From: Dactylosporangium fulvum
GTDB taxonomy: Bacteria; Actinomycetota; Actinomycetes; Mycobacteriales; Micromonosporaceae
NCBI RefSeq assembly: GCF_025137375.1
Contig: NZ_CP073720.1
Location: 3,186,501-3,250,500, forward strand
Length of the DNA: 64,000 bases
Direction of reading: 5' to 3'
The notes under the pieces were generated by a model. The model saw only the letters and a program-made list of their open reading frames with translations, had not been told where the DNA came from and did not search any database. This document shows, in pieces, positions 8,673 to 44,492 of the stretch. The first letter of the stretch is position 1. The number at the start of each line of letters is the position of its first letter. The position numbers and the translations under genes are program-made.

Positions 8673-9724
8673 GCCGACATCCTTCGATTCGTGCGGACCA
8701 GCAGCCAGAGTAGGTAGGGGGCGCCGACGATCGCGGTCACCAGGCCGACGGGCAGCTCCCGGTCGGTGAGCAGCGAGCGGGCGGTCAGGTCGGCCACGGA
8801 CACCAGCAGCGCCCCGAGGACGGCCGAGACGACCAGTGGCGGGCGGGAGCCACCGCAGAGGCGCAGCGCGATCTGCGGCACCACGAACGCCACGAACTCG
8901 ATCGGGCCCGCGGCGGCGACGGACCCGGCGGCGAGCGCGACGGCGGTGAGGACGACCGCGAGCCGTCCGGCCTGCAACCGTACGCCCAGCGACCGCGCCA
9001 CGTCGTCGTCGAACTGCATGGCCTGCAGCGTGAACGACGTCGCGACGGCCAGCGGCAGCAGGACCGCGAGGGCGGCGGCGAGCGGCCGCACCTGTGCCCA
9101 CTCCGCGCCGGCCACCGAGCCGTTGAGCCACACCGTGGCCCGGGTGGCGTCAACGATCTCGGCCCGGACCAGGAACCACGACACGCCGCTCTGCGCGAGC
9201 TCGCCGAAACCGAGGCCGACGAGGACCAGCCGGTAGCCGTCGACGCCGCGGCGCCAGGCCAGGACATAGACGAGCGTGGCCGCCAGGAGTCCGCCGGCCA
9301 GCGCCGCCAGCGGCACGGCGCCGGAGGCGGGGCCGGCGAGCACGATGACGGCGACCGCGCCGAGCGAGGCGCCGTTGGTGACGCCGAGCACGTCGGGGCT
9401 CGCGAGAGGGTTGCGGGTGAGGGTCTGGGTCAGCGCGCCGGAGACCGCGAGCGCCGCGCCGACCAGCAGCGCGGTGAGGATCCGCGGCAGCCGCAGGTCG
9501 AGCACGATGAGCCGCTGGGCGGGCGTGCCGCCGCCGAGCAGCACGTCGACCACGTCGCCGGGCGGGATGGTGAAGCTGCCCTTGCCGATGCCCACCACGG
9601 CGACGGCGACCGTGGCCACGAGGCCGGCCACGCCGACCGCGATCGAGCGCGCCGACACGGTTGTCGTGAACCGGCCCGCCCGCACCAGCCGGCGCCCGGC
9701 GGGGCGCACCAGCACGGCGGTCAC
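8669..9724 (-). CDS. Ferric-siderophore ABC importer permease (FecCD/FepG family), second subunit
   Basis: This 351-aa integral membrane protein has about nine to ten hydrophobic segments and the FecCD hallmarks [38 protein letters not shown], and the C-terminal [22 protein letters not shown]. It forms the membrane channel with the product of 9721-10752. The GTG start at 9724 overlaps the upstream TGA (GTGA). A much longer open frame upstream is a shadow of the first permease gene. It imports the ferric siderophore delivered by the lipoprotein at 10885. Confidence 0.94.
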   Translation of the reverse strand: MTAVLVRPAGRRLVRAGRFTTTVSARSIAVGVAGLVATVAVAVVGIGKGSFTIPPGDVVDVLLGGGTPAQRLIVLDLRLPRILTALLVGAALAVSGALTQTLTRNPLASPDVLGVTNGASLGAVAVIVLAGPASGAVPLAALAGGLLAATLVYVLAWRRGVDGYRLVLVGLGFGELAQSGVSWFLVRAEIVDATRATVWLNGSVAGAEWAQVRPLAAALAVLLPLAVATSFTLQAMQFDDDVARSLGVRLQAGRLAVVLTAVALAAGSVAAAGPIEFVAFVVPQIALRLCGGSRPPLVVSAVLGALLVSVADLTARSLLTDRELPVGLVTAIVGAPYLLWLLVRTNRRMSA

Positions 9725-10752
9725 AGCCGCACCACGCCGCGGCGGCGGACCAGCGCGATGAAGAACGGGGCGCCGACGGCGGCGAGGACGATGCCGGTCT
9801 GCAACTCGGCCGGACGGACCACGACCCGTCCCAGGACGTCGGCGCAGAGCAGCACGGCAGCGCCGGCGAGGGCCGAGCAGGGGATCAGCCACCGGTGGTC
9901 GGGTCCGGTCAGCGCGCGGGCGGCGTGCGGCACGACCAGGCCCAGAAACCCGATCGGCCCGCAGGCGGCGGTGGCCGCGCCGGTCAGCAGTACGACGGCG
10001 GCCACCCCGACCGCCCGGGCGGCGAACACCCGCTGGCCCAGCGCGCGCGCCACGTCCTCGCCGAGGCCCAGAGCGTTGAGGGCGGGCGCGTTGGCGAGGG
10101 CGAGCAGCAGACCGACCGCGAGGAACGGGGTCACCTGGACCGCGACCCCGGCGTCCCGGCCGGACAGTGAACCGACCACCCAGAAGCGGAAGACGTTGAG
10201 GCTCGCTTTGTCGGCCAGCAGCATCGACTGTGTGAACGAGGCGAGCAGCGCGCTGATCGCCATGCCCGCCAGGGCGAGCGCCACCGGTGTCGGGCCGCCC
10301 TGCCGCCCGGAGGCGATGCCGAAGACGAGCAAGCTCGCGAGCAGCGCCCCGGCGAAGGCGAACCAGACGTAGCCGGTGAGCGTGTCCACGCCGAGCTGGA
10401 TGCCGATCACGACCGCGAACGAGGCACCGGCAGAGATGCCGAGCAGACCGGGGTCGGCGAGCGGGTTGCGGGTGTGGCCCTGCATGAGGGCACCGGCCGC
10501 GCCGAGTGCCAGGCCGACCAGCAGGCCGAGGATCGTGCGCGGCAGGCGCAGGTCGCGGACGATCGCGGTGGCCTGGGCGCCGGGCTCGGGGGCGACCACG
10601 GCGTGCCAGACTTCGGCCGGGCTGAGCGTCTGCGCGCCCACCGCGAGGCTCAGCACGACGGCCCCGGCGACAGCCGCGATCAGGGCGGCGATCGCCGCGC
10701 TCCGGCCGCGTACCAGCGGAGCCGGGCGGGCAAGCTTGGCATCGGCCGCCAT
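9721..10752 (-). CDS. Ferric-siderophore ABC importer permease (FecCD/FepD family), first subunit
   Basis: This 343-aa polytopic protein has about nine to ten membrane segments. It carries FecCD signatures LRLPRTILGLLVGLALGAAG, HTRNPLADPGLLGISAGAS and, near the C-terminus, ELQTGIVLAAVGAPFFIALV. It is the first gene of the minus-strand importer operon. The ATG at 10752 lies 38 bp from the iron box at 10790-10808, so transcription is probably repressed by an iron-loaded IdeR/DmdR regulator. Its divergent neighbour is the matching binding protein. Confidence 0.95.
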   Translation of the reverse strand: MAADAKLARPAPLVRGRSAAIAALIAAVAGAVVLSLAVGAQTLSPAEVWHAVVAPEPGAQATAIVRDLRLPRTILGLLVGLALGAAGALMQGHTRNPLADPGLLGISAGASFAVVIGIQLGVDTLTGYVWFAFAGALLASLLVFGIASGRQGGPTPVALALAGMAISALLASFTQSMLLADKASLNVFRFWVVGSLSGRDAGVAVQVTPFLAVGLLLALANAPALNALGLGEDVARALGQRVFAARAVGVAAVVLLTGAATAACGPIGFLGLVVPHAARALTGPDHRWLIPCSALAGAAVLLCADVLGRVVVRPAELQTGIVLAAVGAPFFIALVRRRGVVRL

Positions 10753-10789
10753 AAGTTTCTTCCTTCCGACGTATCGCTGACGGGCAATG

Positions 10790-10808
10790 GAAGGTTAGCC
10801 TTACCAAA
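10790..10808 (-). promoter_or_regulatory. IdeR/DmdR iron box for the importer operon
   Basis: The sequence GAAGGTTAGCCTTACCAAA matches the iron-box consensus at 15 of 19 positions (consensus TTAGGTTAGCCTAACCTAA). It lies 37 bp upstream of the first permease gene. An iron-dependent repressor of the DtxR family is expected to bind it. Confidence 0.8.
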
Positions 10809-10845
10809 CTTCGGACTCCATCTTGCCTCCACCGGAGATCTTCAC

Positions 10846-10864
10846 TTAGGTTAGCCTAACCTAA
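10846..10864 (+). promoter_or_regulatory. Perfect IdeR/DmdR iron box before the siderophore-binding protein gene
   Basis: TTAGGTTAGCCTAACCTAA is a complete 19-bp inverted repeat identical to the DtxR/IdeR consensus. It lies 20 bp before the ATG of the binding-protein gene. Together with the box at 10790 it should control both divergent transcripts. Confidence 0.93.
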
Positions 10865-10884
10865 CTTCGAGTGTGAGGTCCGAC

Positions 10885-11901
10885 ATGGCCTTTTCCCTGC
10901 GCATGACCCGCCGCGCCGCCGCGGCCGGCATCGCTCTCGTCGCCGGACTCGCGCTGCTCAGCGCCTGCGGCGACGACACCAAGGAGACATCCGCGCCGGC
11001 GGCGTCCGAGGGGGCCGCAAGCTACCCCGTCTCCCTGACCCACAAGCTCGGCACCGCGACGATCCCCGCCGCTCCGAAGCGCATCGTCGCGCTGTCGGAC
11101 GCGGACCTCGACGCGCTGCTGCTGCTCGGCGTGCAGCCCGTCGGCATCGCCGAGTCCTCCGGCGAGGGCGGCGTCACCGCATGGGCAAAGCCGCGGCTGA
11201 CCGGCACGCCGACCGTGCTGACCGCCGGCGAGACCGGCTTCGACGTGGAGAAGATCGCCGCACTCAACCCGGACCTGATCCTGGCCGGCGGCGACTACTA
11301 CATCGACGACGAGTACGCCAAACTCAGCAAACTCGCGCCGACCACCGCGTACGAGACCACCGGCGCCTTCGAAGACCCGTGGCAGGCCACGCTGCGCCAG
11401 GTCGCCAAGGCCGTGGGCAGGACGGCGGAGGCGGAGAAGATCGTCACTGACGTCGAGGGCAAGATCTCCAAGGTCAAGACCGACCACCCGGAGCTGGCCG
11501 GCAAGAAGTTCGCGATCACGCAGGTGTGGGAGGCCGGCTCGGTCGGTGTGCTGCGGTCCGACAAGGACGCCGGCGTGAAGATGCTCAACGACTTCGGCAT
11601 GACCCTCGCCCCGGGTGTGGCGAGCCTGCAGGGCGAGGAGTTCGCCGTGCAGCTGAGCCTGGAGAAGGTCGGCGTCCTCGACGCCGACGTGCTGCTGGCG
11701 TACTACACCGAGGGCGGCCTGAAGACCGCGCTCGAGGGCAACGCGCTGTTCAAGAGCCTCAACGTGGTCAAGCGCGGCGCCTACGTGTCGCTGACCGAGG
11801 CCCAGTTCTCGTCGCTGCGCACGCCGACGCCGCTGTCGGTGCAGTACATCATCGAGAACGTCGTGCCGCTGCTCTCCACCGCCGCGAAGGTGGCTCCCTG
11901 A
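10885..11901 (+). CDS. Ferric-siderophore-binding lipoprotein (FecB/FepB family)
   Basis: This 338-aa secreted lipoprotein has a basic N-terminus, a hydrophobic segment and lipobox LLSAC with Cys28 as the lipidated residue. The mature part has two-lobed substrate-binding features: PKRIVALSDADLDALLLLGVQPVGIAE, FDVEKIAALNPDLIL, and a C-terminal lobe with PLSVQYIIENVVPLL. I chose the ATG at 10885, preceded by GAGG at six bases. A GTG at 10873 would add four residues. The gene sits directly under a perfect iron box and is divergent from its permease and ATPase genes. It captures the ferric siderophore at the cell surface. Confidence 0.94.
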   Translation: MAFSLRMTRRAAAAGIALVAGLALLSACGDDTKETSAPAASEGAASYPVSLTHKLGTATIPAAPKRIVALSDADLDALLLLGVQPVGIAESSGEGGVTAWAKPRLTGTPTVLTAGETGFDVEKIAALNPDLILAGGDYYIDDEYAKLSKLAPTTAYETTGAFEDPWQATLRQVAKAVGRTAEAEKIVTDVEGKISKVKTDHPELAGKKFAITQVWEAGSVGVLRSDKDAGVKMLNDFGMTLAPGVASLQGEEFAVQLSLEKVGVLDADVLLAYYTEGGLKTALEGNALFKSLNVVKRGAYVSLTEAQFSSLRTPTPLSVQYIIENVVPLLSTAAKVAP

Positions 11902-12498
11902 GTGTCCACGCGTGAGGTGACGGCAGGTCTCGCCGCAGCGGTTGTTGCGGCGGGGCCTCCCCCTGCCCCGCTGCTGTCCGAGCCGTGGTCGGCGCGCGAG
12001 CTGACGGTGGCCGGGTCCGATCCCGGGCTCGTCAGCGCGTGGATGAACGAGCCGCACGTCGCCCGCTTCTGGGGGCAGGCGTGGCCGCCGGACCGCTGGG
12101 CCGAGGCGATCGCCGAGCAGCTCGCGGGCGACTACTCCCGCCCCTACCTGGTCTCGTACGCCGGCGCGCCGGTGGCGTACGTCGAGATCTACCGCATCCC
12201 GCGGGACGTCGTCGGGCTGCGGTACCCCGCCGATCCCTACGACCTGGGCATCCACCTCGCGATCGGGGACCGTGACCGCACCGGCCAGGGGCTCGGCCGT
12301 GCGATGGTGCGCGCGGTCGCCGAGGGCTTGTTCCTCGCCGACCCGCGCTGCCGGCGCGTGCTCGCCGACCCCGACGAGCGGCACGAGGTCGCGCTGCGGA
12401 TGTTCGCGCGGGCCGGATTCCGGTCGCTGGGCATCAGCGACCTTGGTCACAAGCGAGCTGTGCTGCTGTTTTGTGGCATGCCGCCGAAAGAGGCGTGA
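11902..12498 (+). CDS. GNAT acyltransferase of the siderophore N-hydroxylysine/ornithine acylase type (IucB/AlcB/MbtK-like)
   Basis: This 198-aa protein has the features of the siderophore-associated acetyltransferase family: WMNEPHVARFWGQAW near the N-terminus, PYLVSYAGAPVAYVEIYR, HLAIGDRDRTGQGLG (acetyl-CoA binding) and the C-terminal ADPDERHEVALRMFARAGF. Members acylate the N-hydroxylated side chain of Lys or Orn to form a hydroxamate. Its GTG start abuts the stop of the binding-protein gene, so it is co-transcribed and iron-regulated. The matching N-monooxygenase lies at 51719. No formyltransferase is present, so an acetyl (or other acyl-CoA derived) hydroxamate is more likely than a formyl one. 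Confidence 0.85.
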   Translation: MSTREVTAGLAAAVVAAGPPPAPLLSEPWSARELTVAGSDPGLVSAWMNEPHVARFWGQAWPPDRWAEAIAEQLAGDYSRPYLVSYAGAPVAYVEIYRIPRDVVGLRYPADPYDLGIHLAIGDRDRTGQGLGRAMVRAVAEGLFLADPRCRRVLADPDERHEVALRMFARAGFRSLGISDLGHKRAVLLFCGMPPKEA

Positions 12499-12523
12499 GG
12501 CGGGCTTTACGAAGCCGAAAAAG

Positions 12524-12542
12524 TAAGGTTAGCCTAACCTAA
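12524..12542 (+). promoter_or_regulatory. IdeR/DmdR iron box before the biosynthetic operon
   Basis: TAAGGTTAGCCTAACCTAA matches the iron-box consensus at 18 of 19 positions. It lies 20 bp before the aryl carrier protein gene. The genes that follow are nearly all overlapping or tightly spaced, so this one site may control about 40 kb of siderophore genes. Confidence 0.92.
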
Positions 12543-12562
12543 ATCGACCGAAGGAAATCCGT

Positions 12563-12796
12563 ATGACCGCACCCCTGAGCCTCGAACGTCTCCGCAGCGA
12601 CGTCGCCGAGGTGCTGGCCGAGGAGCCCGGGAGCTTCGCCGACGACGACAACCTCATCGACCTCGGTCTCGACTCGATCCGGCTGATGAGCCTGGCGACC
12701 CGCTGGCGCGAGGCCGGCTATGAGGCCGGCTACCTCGACCTGGCACAGGAGCCGACGGTCGCCGCGTGGTGGAACCTGCTGGAGGGGAAGCGTTGA
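12563..12796 (+). CDS. Stand-alone aryl carrier protein for 2,3-dihydroxybenzoate
   Basis: This 77-aa carrier protein resembles the C-terminal aryl carrier domain of Ent[23 protein letters not shown], with Ser38 as the phosphopantetheine site, and [10 protein letters not shown] at the end. The DHB-AMP ligase (49443) is expected to load DHB, or a chlorinated DHB, onto it, and the first NRPS condensation domain should accept the aryl group. In most clusters this domain is fused to isochorismatase. Here the isochorismatase (51039) lacks it and lies 38 kb away. The ATG at 12563 follows AAGGAAA and the iron box. The stop overlaps the TTG start of the halogenase. Confidence 0.9.
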   Translation: MTAPLSLERLRSDVAEVLAEEPGSFADDDNLIDLGLDSIRLMSLATRWREAGYEAGYLDLAQEPTVAAWWNLLEGKR

Positions 12797-14286
12797 GCCC
12801 GATCATCGAGAACACCGACGTTGTGGTCGTCGGCGGCGGACCCGGAGGGTCCACTGTGGCCACGCTGCTCGCCCGGCGCGGCCACCGGGTCGTCCTGCTG
12901 GAGAAGGAGACCTTCCCGCGCTACCAGATCGGTGAGTCGCTGCTGCCGTCGACGGTGCACGGCATCGGCCGGCTGCTGGGGGTCACCGAGGAACTGGAGA
13001 AGGCCTCGTTCATGGTGAAGCGCGGCGGCAGCTTCCGCTGGGGAACCAACCCCGTGCCGTGGAACTTCCTCTTCGCCGTGGCGCCCGAACTGTCCGGCCC
13101 GACGTCCTTCGCCTATCAGGTCGAGCGGATGAAGTTCGACGAGATCCTGCTGCGCAACGCCGCGAAGCACGGCGTCGACGTGCGCGAGAACAGCCCGGTC
13201 ACCGGCGTGATCGACGACGCCGAGCGGGTCCGCGGCGTGCGGTACACCGATCCCGACGGCATCGAGCACGAGATCCACGCGACGTTTGTCGTCGACGCCT
13301 CCGGCAACCGCAGCCGGGTGCACCAGCACGCCGGCGGCGACCGGATCTACTCCGAGTTCTTCCGCAACATCGCGCTCTTCGGCTACTTCGAGGGCGGCAA
13401 GCGGCTGCCGGCACCGGACTCGGGCAACATCCTGTGCGCCGCCTTCGACGAGGGATGGATCTGGTACATCCCGCTGTCCGACACGCTCACCAGCGTCGGC
13501 GCCGTGATCAGCCGCGAGCATGCCGCCCGGCTGCAGGGCGACCAGGAGCAGGCCCTGCTCGGCTTCGTCGACCGCTGCGCGATCGTCAAGGACTTCCTGT
13601 CCGACGCCACCCGGGTCGCCGAGGGCGTCTACGGCGAGCTGCGCACCCGCAAGGACTATTCGTACACCAACAGCACCTTCCACCGGCCCGGCATGGTGCT
13701 CGTCGGCGACGCGGCCTGCTTCATCGACCCGGTGTTCTCCACCGGCGTGCATCTGGCCACCTACGCCGGGTTGCTGGCGGCCCGCTCGATCAACAGCGTG
13801 CTGTCCGGCGACGTCACCGAGGATCGCGCGTTCGGCGAGTTCGAGGGCCGCTACCGTCGCGAGTACCGGGTCTTCTACGAATTCCTCTCCGCCTTCTACG
13901 ACATGCAGAGCAACGAGGATTCGTACTTCTGGAAGGCCCGCAAGGTCACCAACGTCGCCACCACCGACCTGGAGGCGTTCGTCAGCCTCGTCGGCGGCGT
14001 GCACTCGGGTGAGAACGCCCTGACGGCCTTCCGCGTCTCGTCGGGCGCGCTCGCCGACGCGGTGGAGCGCACCGGCGACATGCAGACGCCGTCCGGTGAG
14101 CGCATGCACCACCTCTTCGGCACCCCCGTCGTCCGCGAGGTGATGCAGGAGATGAACAACATCCAGGTCCGCGGCATCCAGGGCGCCGCCGCCCGTGAAC
14201 TGCCGCTGCTCGACGGCGGCCTGGTGCCCGCGTCCGACGGACTGTCCTGGGTGGAGCCCGCCGCGCTGCTGGAGGAGGCACGATGA
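12793..14286 (+). CDS. FAD-dependent halogenase
   Basis: This 497-aa flavoprotein carries GGGPGG (14-19) for FAD binding and GESLLPS. Lys76 in [10 protein letters not shown] is the likely catalytic lysine, by analogy with the family. The diagnostic halogenase motif WxWxIP is Trp222, Trp224, Ile226, Pro227. The second FAD motif, [21 protein letters not shown], is also present. These features place it with halogenases of phenolic or carrier-bound substrates. The TTG start at 12793 is set by the Shine-Dalgarno sequence GGAGGGG at 12781-12787 and by overlap with the carrier-protein stop. Coupling to the aryl carrier protein suggests chlorination of DHB while tethered; this is an inference. A partner flavin reductase is not obvious nearby. 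Confidence 0.9.
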   Translation: MSPIIENTDVVVVGGGPGGSTVATLLARRGHRVVLLEKETFPRYQIGESLLPSTVHGIGRLLGVTEELEKASFMVKRGGSFRWGTNPVPWNFLFAVAPELSGPTSFAYQVERMKFDEILLRNAAKHGVDVRENSPVTGVIDDAERVRGVRYTDPDGIEHEIHATFVVDASGNRSRVHQHAGGDRIYSEFFRNIALFGYFEGGKRLPAPDSGNILCAAFDEGWIWYIPLSDTLTSVGAVISREHAARLQGDQEQALLGFVDRCAIVKDFLSDATRVAEGVYGELRTRKDYSYTNSTFHRPGMVLVGDAACFIDPVFSTGVHLATYAGLLAARSINSVLSGDVTEDRAFGEFEGRYRREYRVFYEFLSAFYDMQSNEDSYFWKARKVTNVATTDLEAFVSLVGGVHSGENALTAFRVSSGALADAVERTGDMQTPSGERMHHLFGTPVVREVMQEMNNIQVRGIQGAAARELPLLDGGLVPASDGLSWVEPAALLEEAR

Positions 14287-14501
14287 CGACCAACCCGTTC
14301 GAGGACGAGGACGGCACCTACCTGGTGCTCGTCAACGACGAGGGCCAGCACTCGCTGTGGCCGTCGTTCGCCGAGGTGCCGGCCGGTTGGCAGGCAGTCT
14401 TCGGCGTGGACAGCCGGGCCGCCTGCCTGGACTACGTCGAGACGCACTGGACCGACATGCGGCCCAACAGCCTGATCGCCCAGATGGACGCGACCGGCTG
14501 A
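14283..14501 (+). CDS. MbtH-family NRPS accessory protein
   Basis: This 72-aa protein has the MbtH signature: [24 protein letters not shown], then VPAGW and the C-terminal WTDMRP. MbtH proteins bind adenylation domains and are often needed for their folding or activity. The start overlaps the halogenase stop (ATGA). It lies 100 bp before the first NRPS gene. Confidence 0.95.
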   Translation: MTTNPFEDEDGTYLVLVNDEGQHSLWPSFAEVPAGWQAVFGVDSRAACLDYVETHWTDMRPNSLIAQMDATG

Positions 14502-14538
14502 CCACCGTCGCCCACCGACTCCACCGCATCCCACCGCA

Positions 14539-14565
14539 CCCGCCGCGCCCGTACGGCGCGGCGGG
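14539..14565 (+). promoter_or_regulatory. GC-rich hairpin between mbtH-like gene and NRPS gene
   Basis: An 11-bp perfect inverted repeat, CCCGCCGCGCC and GGCGCGGCGGG, flanks a five-base loop in the 100-bp gap before the first NRPS gene. This is one of the few non-coding gaps in the operon. It may act as an attenuator, a stabilising hairpin or a partial terminator. There is no U tract. Confidence 0.4.
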
Positions 14566-14601
14566 GCAAGCGCTGCGCGCCCCGCCTGCGAGGAGCCCCA
14601 C

Positions 14602-41089
<26,488 letters not shown>

Positions 41090-41093
<4 letters not shown>

Positions 41094-42754
41094 CCCCCGC
41101 CGTGCTGCTGCGCTGGGCCGTGCGCCGTTCCGCCCGCGGCCTGGCCGCGTCGTGGGTCGGCGGCCTCGGCTACCAGGCCGGGCTGATCCTGCTGCCGTGG
41201 TGCCTCGGCCGGGCGCTCGACGCCGGGATCACCACCGGCGACCGGCGGGCCCTGCTGCTGTGGGCCGGCGCCACCCTGGCCGTGTCGGCCGGGCTGACCG
41301 GCGCCGAGCTCGCGATGCGCTGGTGGGCCACGCTCGCCGGGGTCCGCACCGGCAACGCGCTGCTGCTGCGCCTGGCCGGGCGGGTGCTCGGCTGGGACGC
41401 CGCGACCGCGCACCGGTTCTCCGCCGGTGACCTCGTGGTCCGCGGCACCCGCGACGTCGAGCAGGTCGTCGTGTGGCTGGCCACGGTGCCGTCGCTGGCC
41501 AGCGGCGTGCTCGGGTTCGGTGCCGTCCTCGTGGTCGTCGCCGCCCTCGACCCGCTGCTCGCGGTGGTCGGGCTGGCCACGGTACCGCTGCTCATCGCGG
41601 TCAACCTGTGGTACCCGCGCCGCTACGAGCGGGCCAACGCCGCGCTGTCCGCCGCGCACGGCGCCCGGGCCGACACCGTCGAGGACCTGCTGTCCGCCAG
41701 TACCGCCGTGCGTGGCCTCGGCGGCGAGACCGTCCTCGTCGAGCGGCACCACGCCGCCAGCGCCACGGTGCGTGACCGCACTCTCGTGCTGGCCCGGATC
41801 GCGGCCGCCTGGTCGGCCCATGCGCCGTTCGTGCCGTGGCTCGCCACCGCCGTGGGTGTCGCCGTGGGCGGCCTCGCCGTGCTCGACGGGCGGTTCTCGG
41901 TCGGTGGCCTGGTCTCGTTCGCCAGCTGGATGATGCTGCTCGGCCGCCAGGTCATGATGCTCACGCTCCGGTTCAACCAGCTCGGCGACGCGTGGACCGC
42001 GGCCGGCCGGATCGGCGCCGTGCTCGACGCCGTGCCCGGCCTGGCCGAGCCGCCGGACCCGGTGCCGCTGCCCGCCTCGGGCGCGCTGCGCGCCGAGGGC
42101 CTGACGGTGGAGCGGCCCGGCCGGTCGCTGCGACTGCCGGACCTCACCGTCGAGCCCGGCGAGTTCGTCGCCGTCGTCGGCGGCGTCGGCACCGGCAAGT
42201 CCACGCTGCTGCGGCTGCTGGCCCGGCTGGAGGATCCGGCCGGCGGATCCGTGGCGTACGGCGGCACCGACCTGCGGGCGGCCGAGCTCGACGCCGTCCG
42301 CGCGGCGGTCACGCTGGTGCCGCAGCGGCCGCTGCTGCTGTCCGGCACCATCGAGGACAACCTGCGCCTCGGCCGGTCCGCGATCACCGGGACCGACCTG
42401 CGCGAGGCGTGCCGGCTCGCGGCGATCCTCGGCTTCGTCGAGTCACTGCCCGGCGGCCTCGGCACCGAGGTGGGGGAGCGGGGCAGCGCCGTTTCCGGCG
42501 GGCAGCTGCAGCGCCTCGCGCTCGCCCGCGGCCTGCTCCGCGGCGCCCGGGTGCTGCTGCTCGACGACGTGACCTCGGCGGTCGACGCCGCCACCGAGCG
42601 GCGCATCCTCGACGGCCTGCGCGGCCTCGGCGTCACGATCGTGTTCGCGACCTCGCGCCCGGCCGTCGCCGGGTGCGCCGACCGCGTCGTCGACCTGGGC
42701 GGCGGCCTGCCCACCGCCGCCGAGACCGCGGGGGAGCTGGTCGGCCGTGGCTGA
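41090..42754 (+). CDS. ABC exporter half-transporter with degenerate nucleotide-binding domain
   Basis: This 554-aa protein has an N-terminal membrane domain with about six segments (1-310) and a C-terminal ATPase domain (about 335-550). Walker A is GGVGTGKST and the signature is VSGGQLQRL. Walker B ends LLLDD, so the catalytic Glu is Asp, and the usual H-loop His is Ser in FATSRPAV. This is the pattern of the degenerate subunit in heterodimeric exporters. The next gene encodes a half-transporter with intact motifs, so the two probably form one complex. In siderophore operons such pairs export the product or shuttle intermediates. The ATG overlaps the NRPS stop. Confidence 0.9.
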
Positions 42755-44492
42755 CGTACGCATGCTCAGCGAGGAGCCGGACCAGCGGCGGGTGCTGCGG
42801 CGCGCCTGGCCGTACCTGCGCCCGCACCGCGCCGGGATCGCCGGCGCCGTCGCGGTCAACCTGCTCTCGACGCTGGCGCTCACCCTCGTGCCGGTGCTCA
42901 TCGGCCGCGCCGTCGACCGCCTGCTCGACCACGACCGCACCGGGCTGCTGGTCGCCGCCGGGGCGGTGCTCGGGCTGGTGATCGCCAGGATGGTCCTGTT
43001 GCGCGCCTCCGAGGTGCTGCTCACCCGGGCCGGTGAGCGGGTCGTGCACCGGCTGCGGGACCTGGTCGTGGAGCGGCTCGGCGGCACCCCGCTGCGATTC
43101 CTGGAGGCGCACCGCGGCGGCGACCTGCTGCAGCGGACCACCGTCGAGATCGCCGAGCTGGCCACGTTCGTGCGCGGCCAGCTGCCCGACCTCATCTCCC
43201 TCGGCGGCTATCTCGTCTTCACCACGGTCGTGCTGCTGACCTCGTCGTGGCAGCTCTCCGCGCTGCTCCTCGTGGTGTTCGCGCCGCCGATGTGGCTGCT
43301 CGCCCGGACGTTCCGGCGGGCCGCCCAGCGCGCCTATCCGGCCGAGGCGGCCGCGCAGGCGACCGTCGCTGCGACGTTCGCGGAGAGCCTGCAGGCGCGC
43401 GAGCAGCTGCAGCTCGACGGCGCGACCGGCACGTGGCTGGCCCGGCTGCGCGGCGACGCCGAGCGCTACCACACCACGGCCCGCGGTGCCCAGCGCGCCG
43501 CGACCTGGATCGACGGCACCTGGATCGTGCAGGGCCTGACCAGCGCCGCGCTGCTCGTCGGCGGCGGCCTGCTGGCCGGCGCCGACCTGGTGACGGTCGG
43601 CGTCGTGGTGACGTTCGTCCTGGCCAGCCGCGACCTGTTCAGCTCGGTCGACGACTTCACGCTCGTCGCGGGCGAGCTGCTGGAGTCCCGCGTCGGCCTG
43701 GCCCGCCTGCTCGACCTCCTCGACGCCACGTCGACCGACGAAGCCGCGCCGGCCGCGGTCCTGACCACGGCCGCGCCGGACCGCGGGGCGGCCGGGCCGG
43801 CCGGCACCGACCTGCCGGGGCTCTGCGCGGACGCCGTCACGTACGCCTACCGGGACGGACAGCCGGTGCTGCAGGACATCACCGTCCACTTCGGACCCGG
43901 CGAGCACGCCGGGATCGTCGGCGAGACCGGATCCGGCAAGACCACCTTTGCCAAGCTGCTCTGCGGCCTGTACCGCCCGGACACCGGCACGGTCCGCGCC
44001 AGCGGCACCGACCTCGCCGCCCTCGACCCGGCCGAGCTGCGCCGCCGGCTCGTGCTCATCCCGCAGCAGGTCCACCTCATCGGCGGCACGCTCGCCGACA
44101 ACCTCGCTCTGACGCCGGGCCGGCCGTCGCGGGACGACTACGCCCGCGCGGCCGAGCGGCTCGGGCTCACCGGCTGGGTCGCCGGCCTGCCCGGCGGCGT
44201 CGACGCCGAGCTGGGCTCCCGCGGCGAGCGGCTGTCGGCAGGCGAGCGCCAGCTGGTCGGCCTGCTGCGCGCCGCGATGATCGACCCCGAGGTGCTGATC
44301 CTCGACGAGGCGACCGCCGACCTCGACCCGGAGACCGCGCACCGCATCGAGGCGGCCATGGCCCGGCTGCGGGAGGACCGCACCGTGCTGGTGATCGCAC
44401 ACCGGCAGACCACGATCGACCGGCTGCCCCGCGTCGTGCGGCTGCACGCGGGCCGGCTCACCACGTCCGCACCGGAGGAATCATGCCGCTGA
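42747..44492 (+). CDS. ABC exporter half-transporter with canonical nucleotide-binding domain
   Basis: This 581-aa protein has six predicted membrane segments (about 25-310) and an ATPase domain with Walker A GETGSGKTT, Q-loop IPQQVHLIGGT, signature LSAGERQL, Walker B VLILDEATADLD and H-loop IAHR. All catalytic residues are present, in contrast to its partner at 41090. The GTG start at 42747 overlaps the previous gene by eight bases; an ATG at 42762 is an alternative. It is most likely the active half of a heterodimeric siderophore exporter. Confidence 0.92.
   Translation: MADVRMLSEEPDQRRVLRRAWPYLRPHRAGIAGAVAVNLLSTLALTLVPVLIGRAVDRLLDHDRTGLLVAAGAVLGLVIARMVLLRASEVLLTRAGERVVHRLRDLVVERLGGTPLRFLEAHRGGDLLQRTTVEIAELATFVRGQLPDLISLGGYLVFTTVVLLTSSWQLSALLLVVFAPPMWLLARTFRRAAQRAYPAEAAAQATVAATFAESLQAREQLQLDGATGTWLARLRGDAERYHTTARGAQRAATWIDGTWIVQGLTSAALLVGGGLLAGADLVTVGVVVTFVLASRDLFSSVDDFTLVAGELLESRVGLARLLDLLDATSTDEAAPAAVLTTAAPDRGAAGPAGTDLPGLCADAVTYAYRDGQPVLQDITVHFGPGEHAGIVGETGSGKTTFAKLLCGLYRPDTGTVRASGTDLAALDPAELRRRLVLIPQQVHLIGGTLADNLALTPGRPSRDDYARAAERLGLTGWVAGLPGGVDAELGSRGERLSAGERQLVGLLRAAMIDPEVLILDEATADLDPETAHRIEAAMARLREDRTVLVIAHRQTTIDRLPRVVRLHAGRLTTSAPEESCR

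Noticed and set aside
8673..10807. N-terminal extensions of the importer ATPase and second permease
   Set aside because: They run inside the adjacent permease genes in another frame. Overlapping ATGA and GTGA starts with domain-consistent N-termini are preferred.
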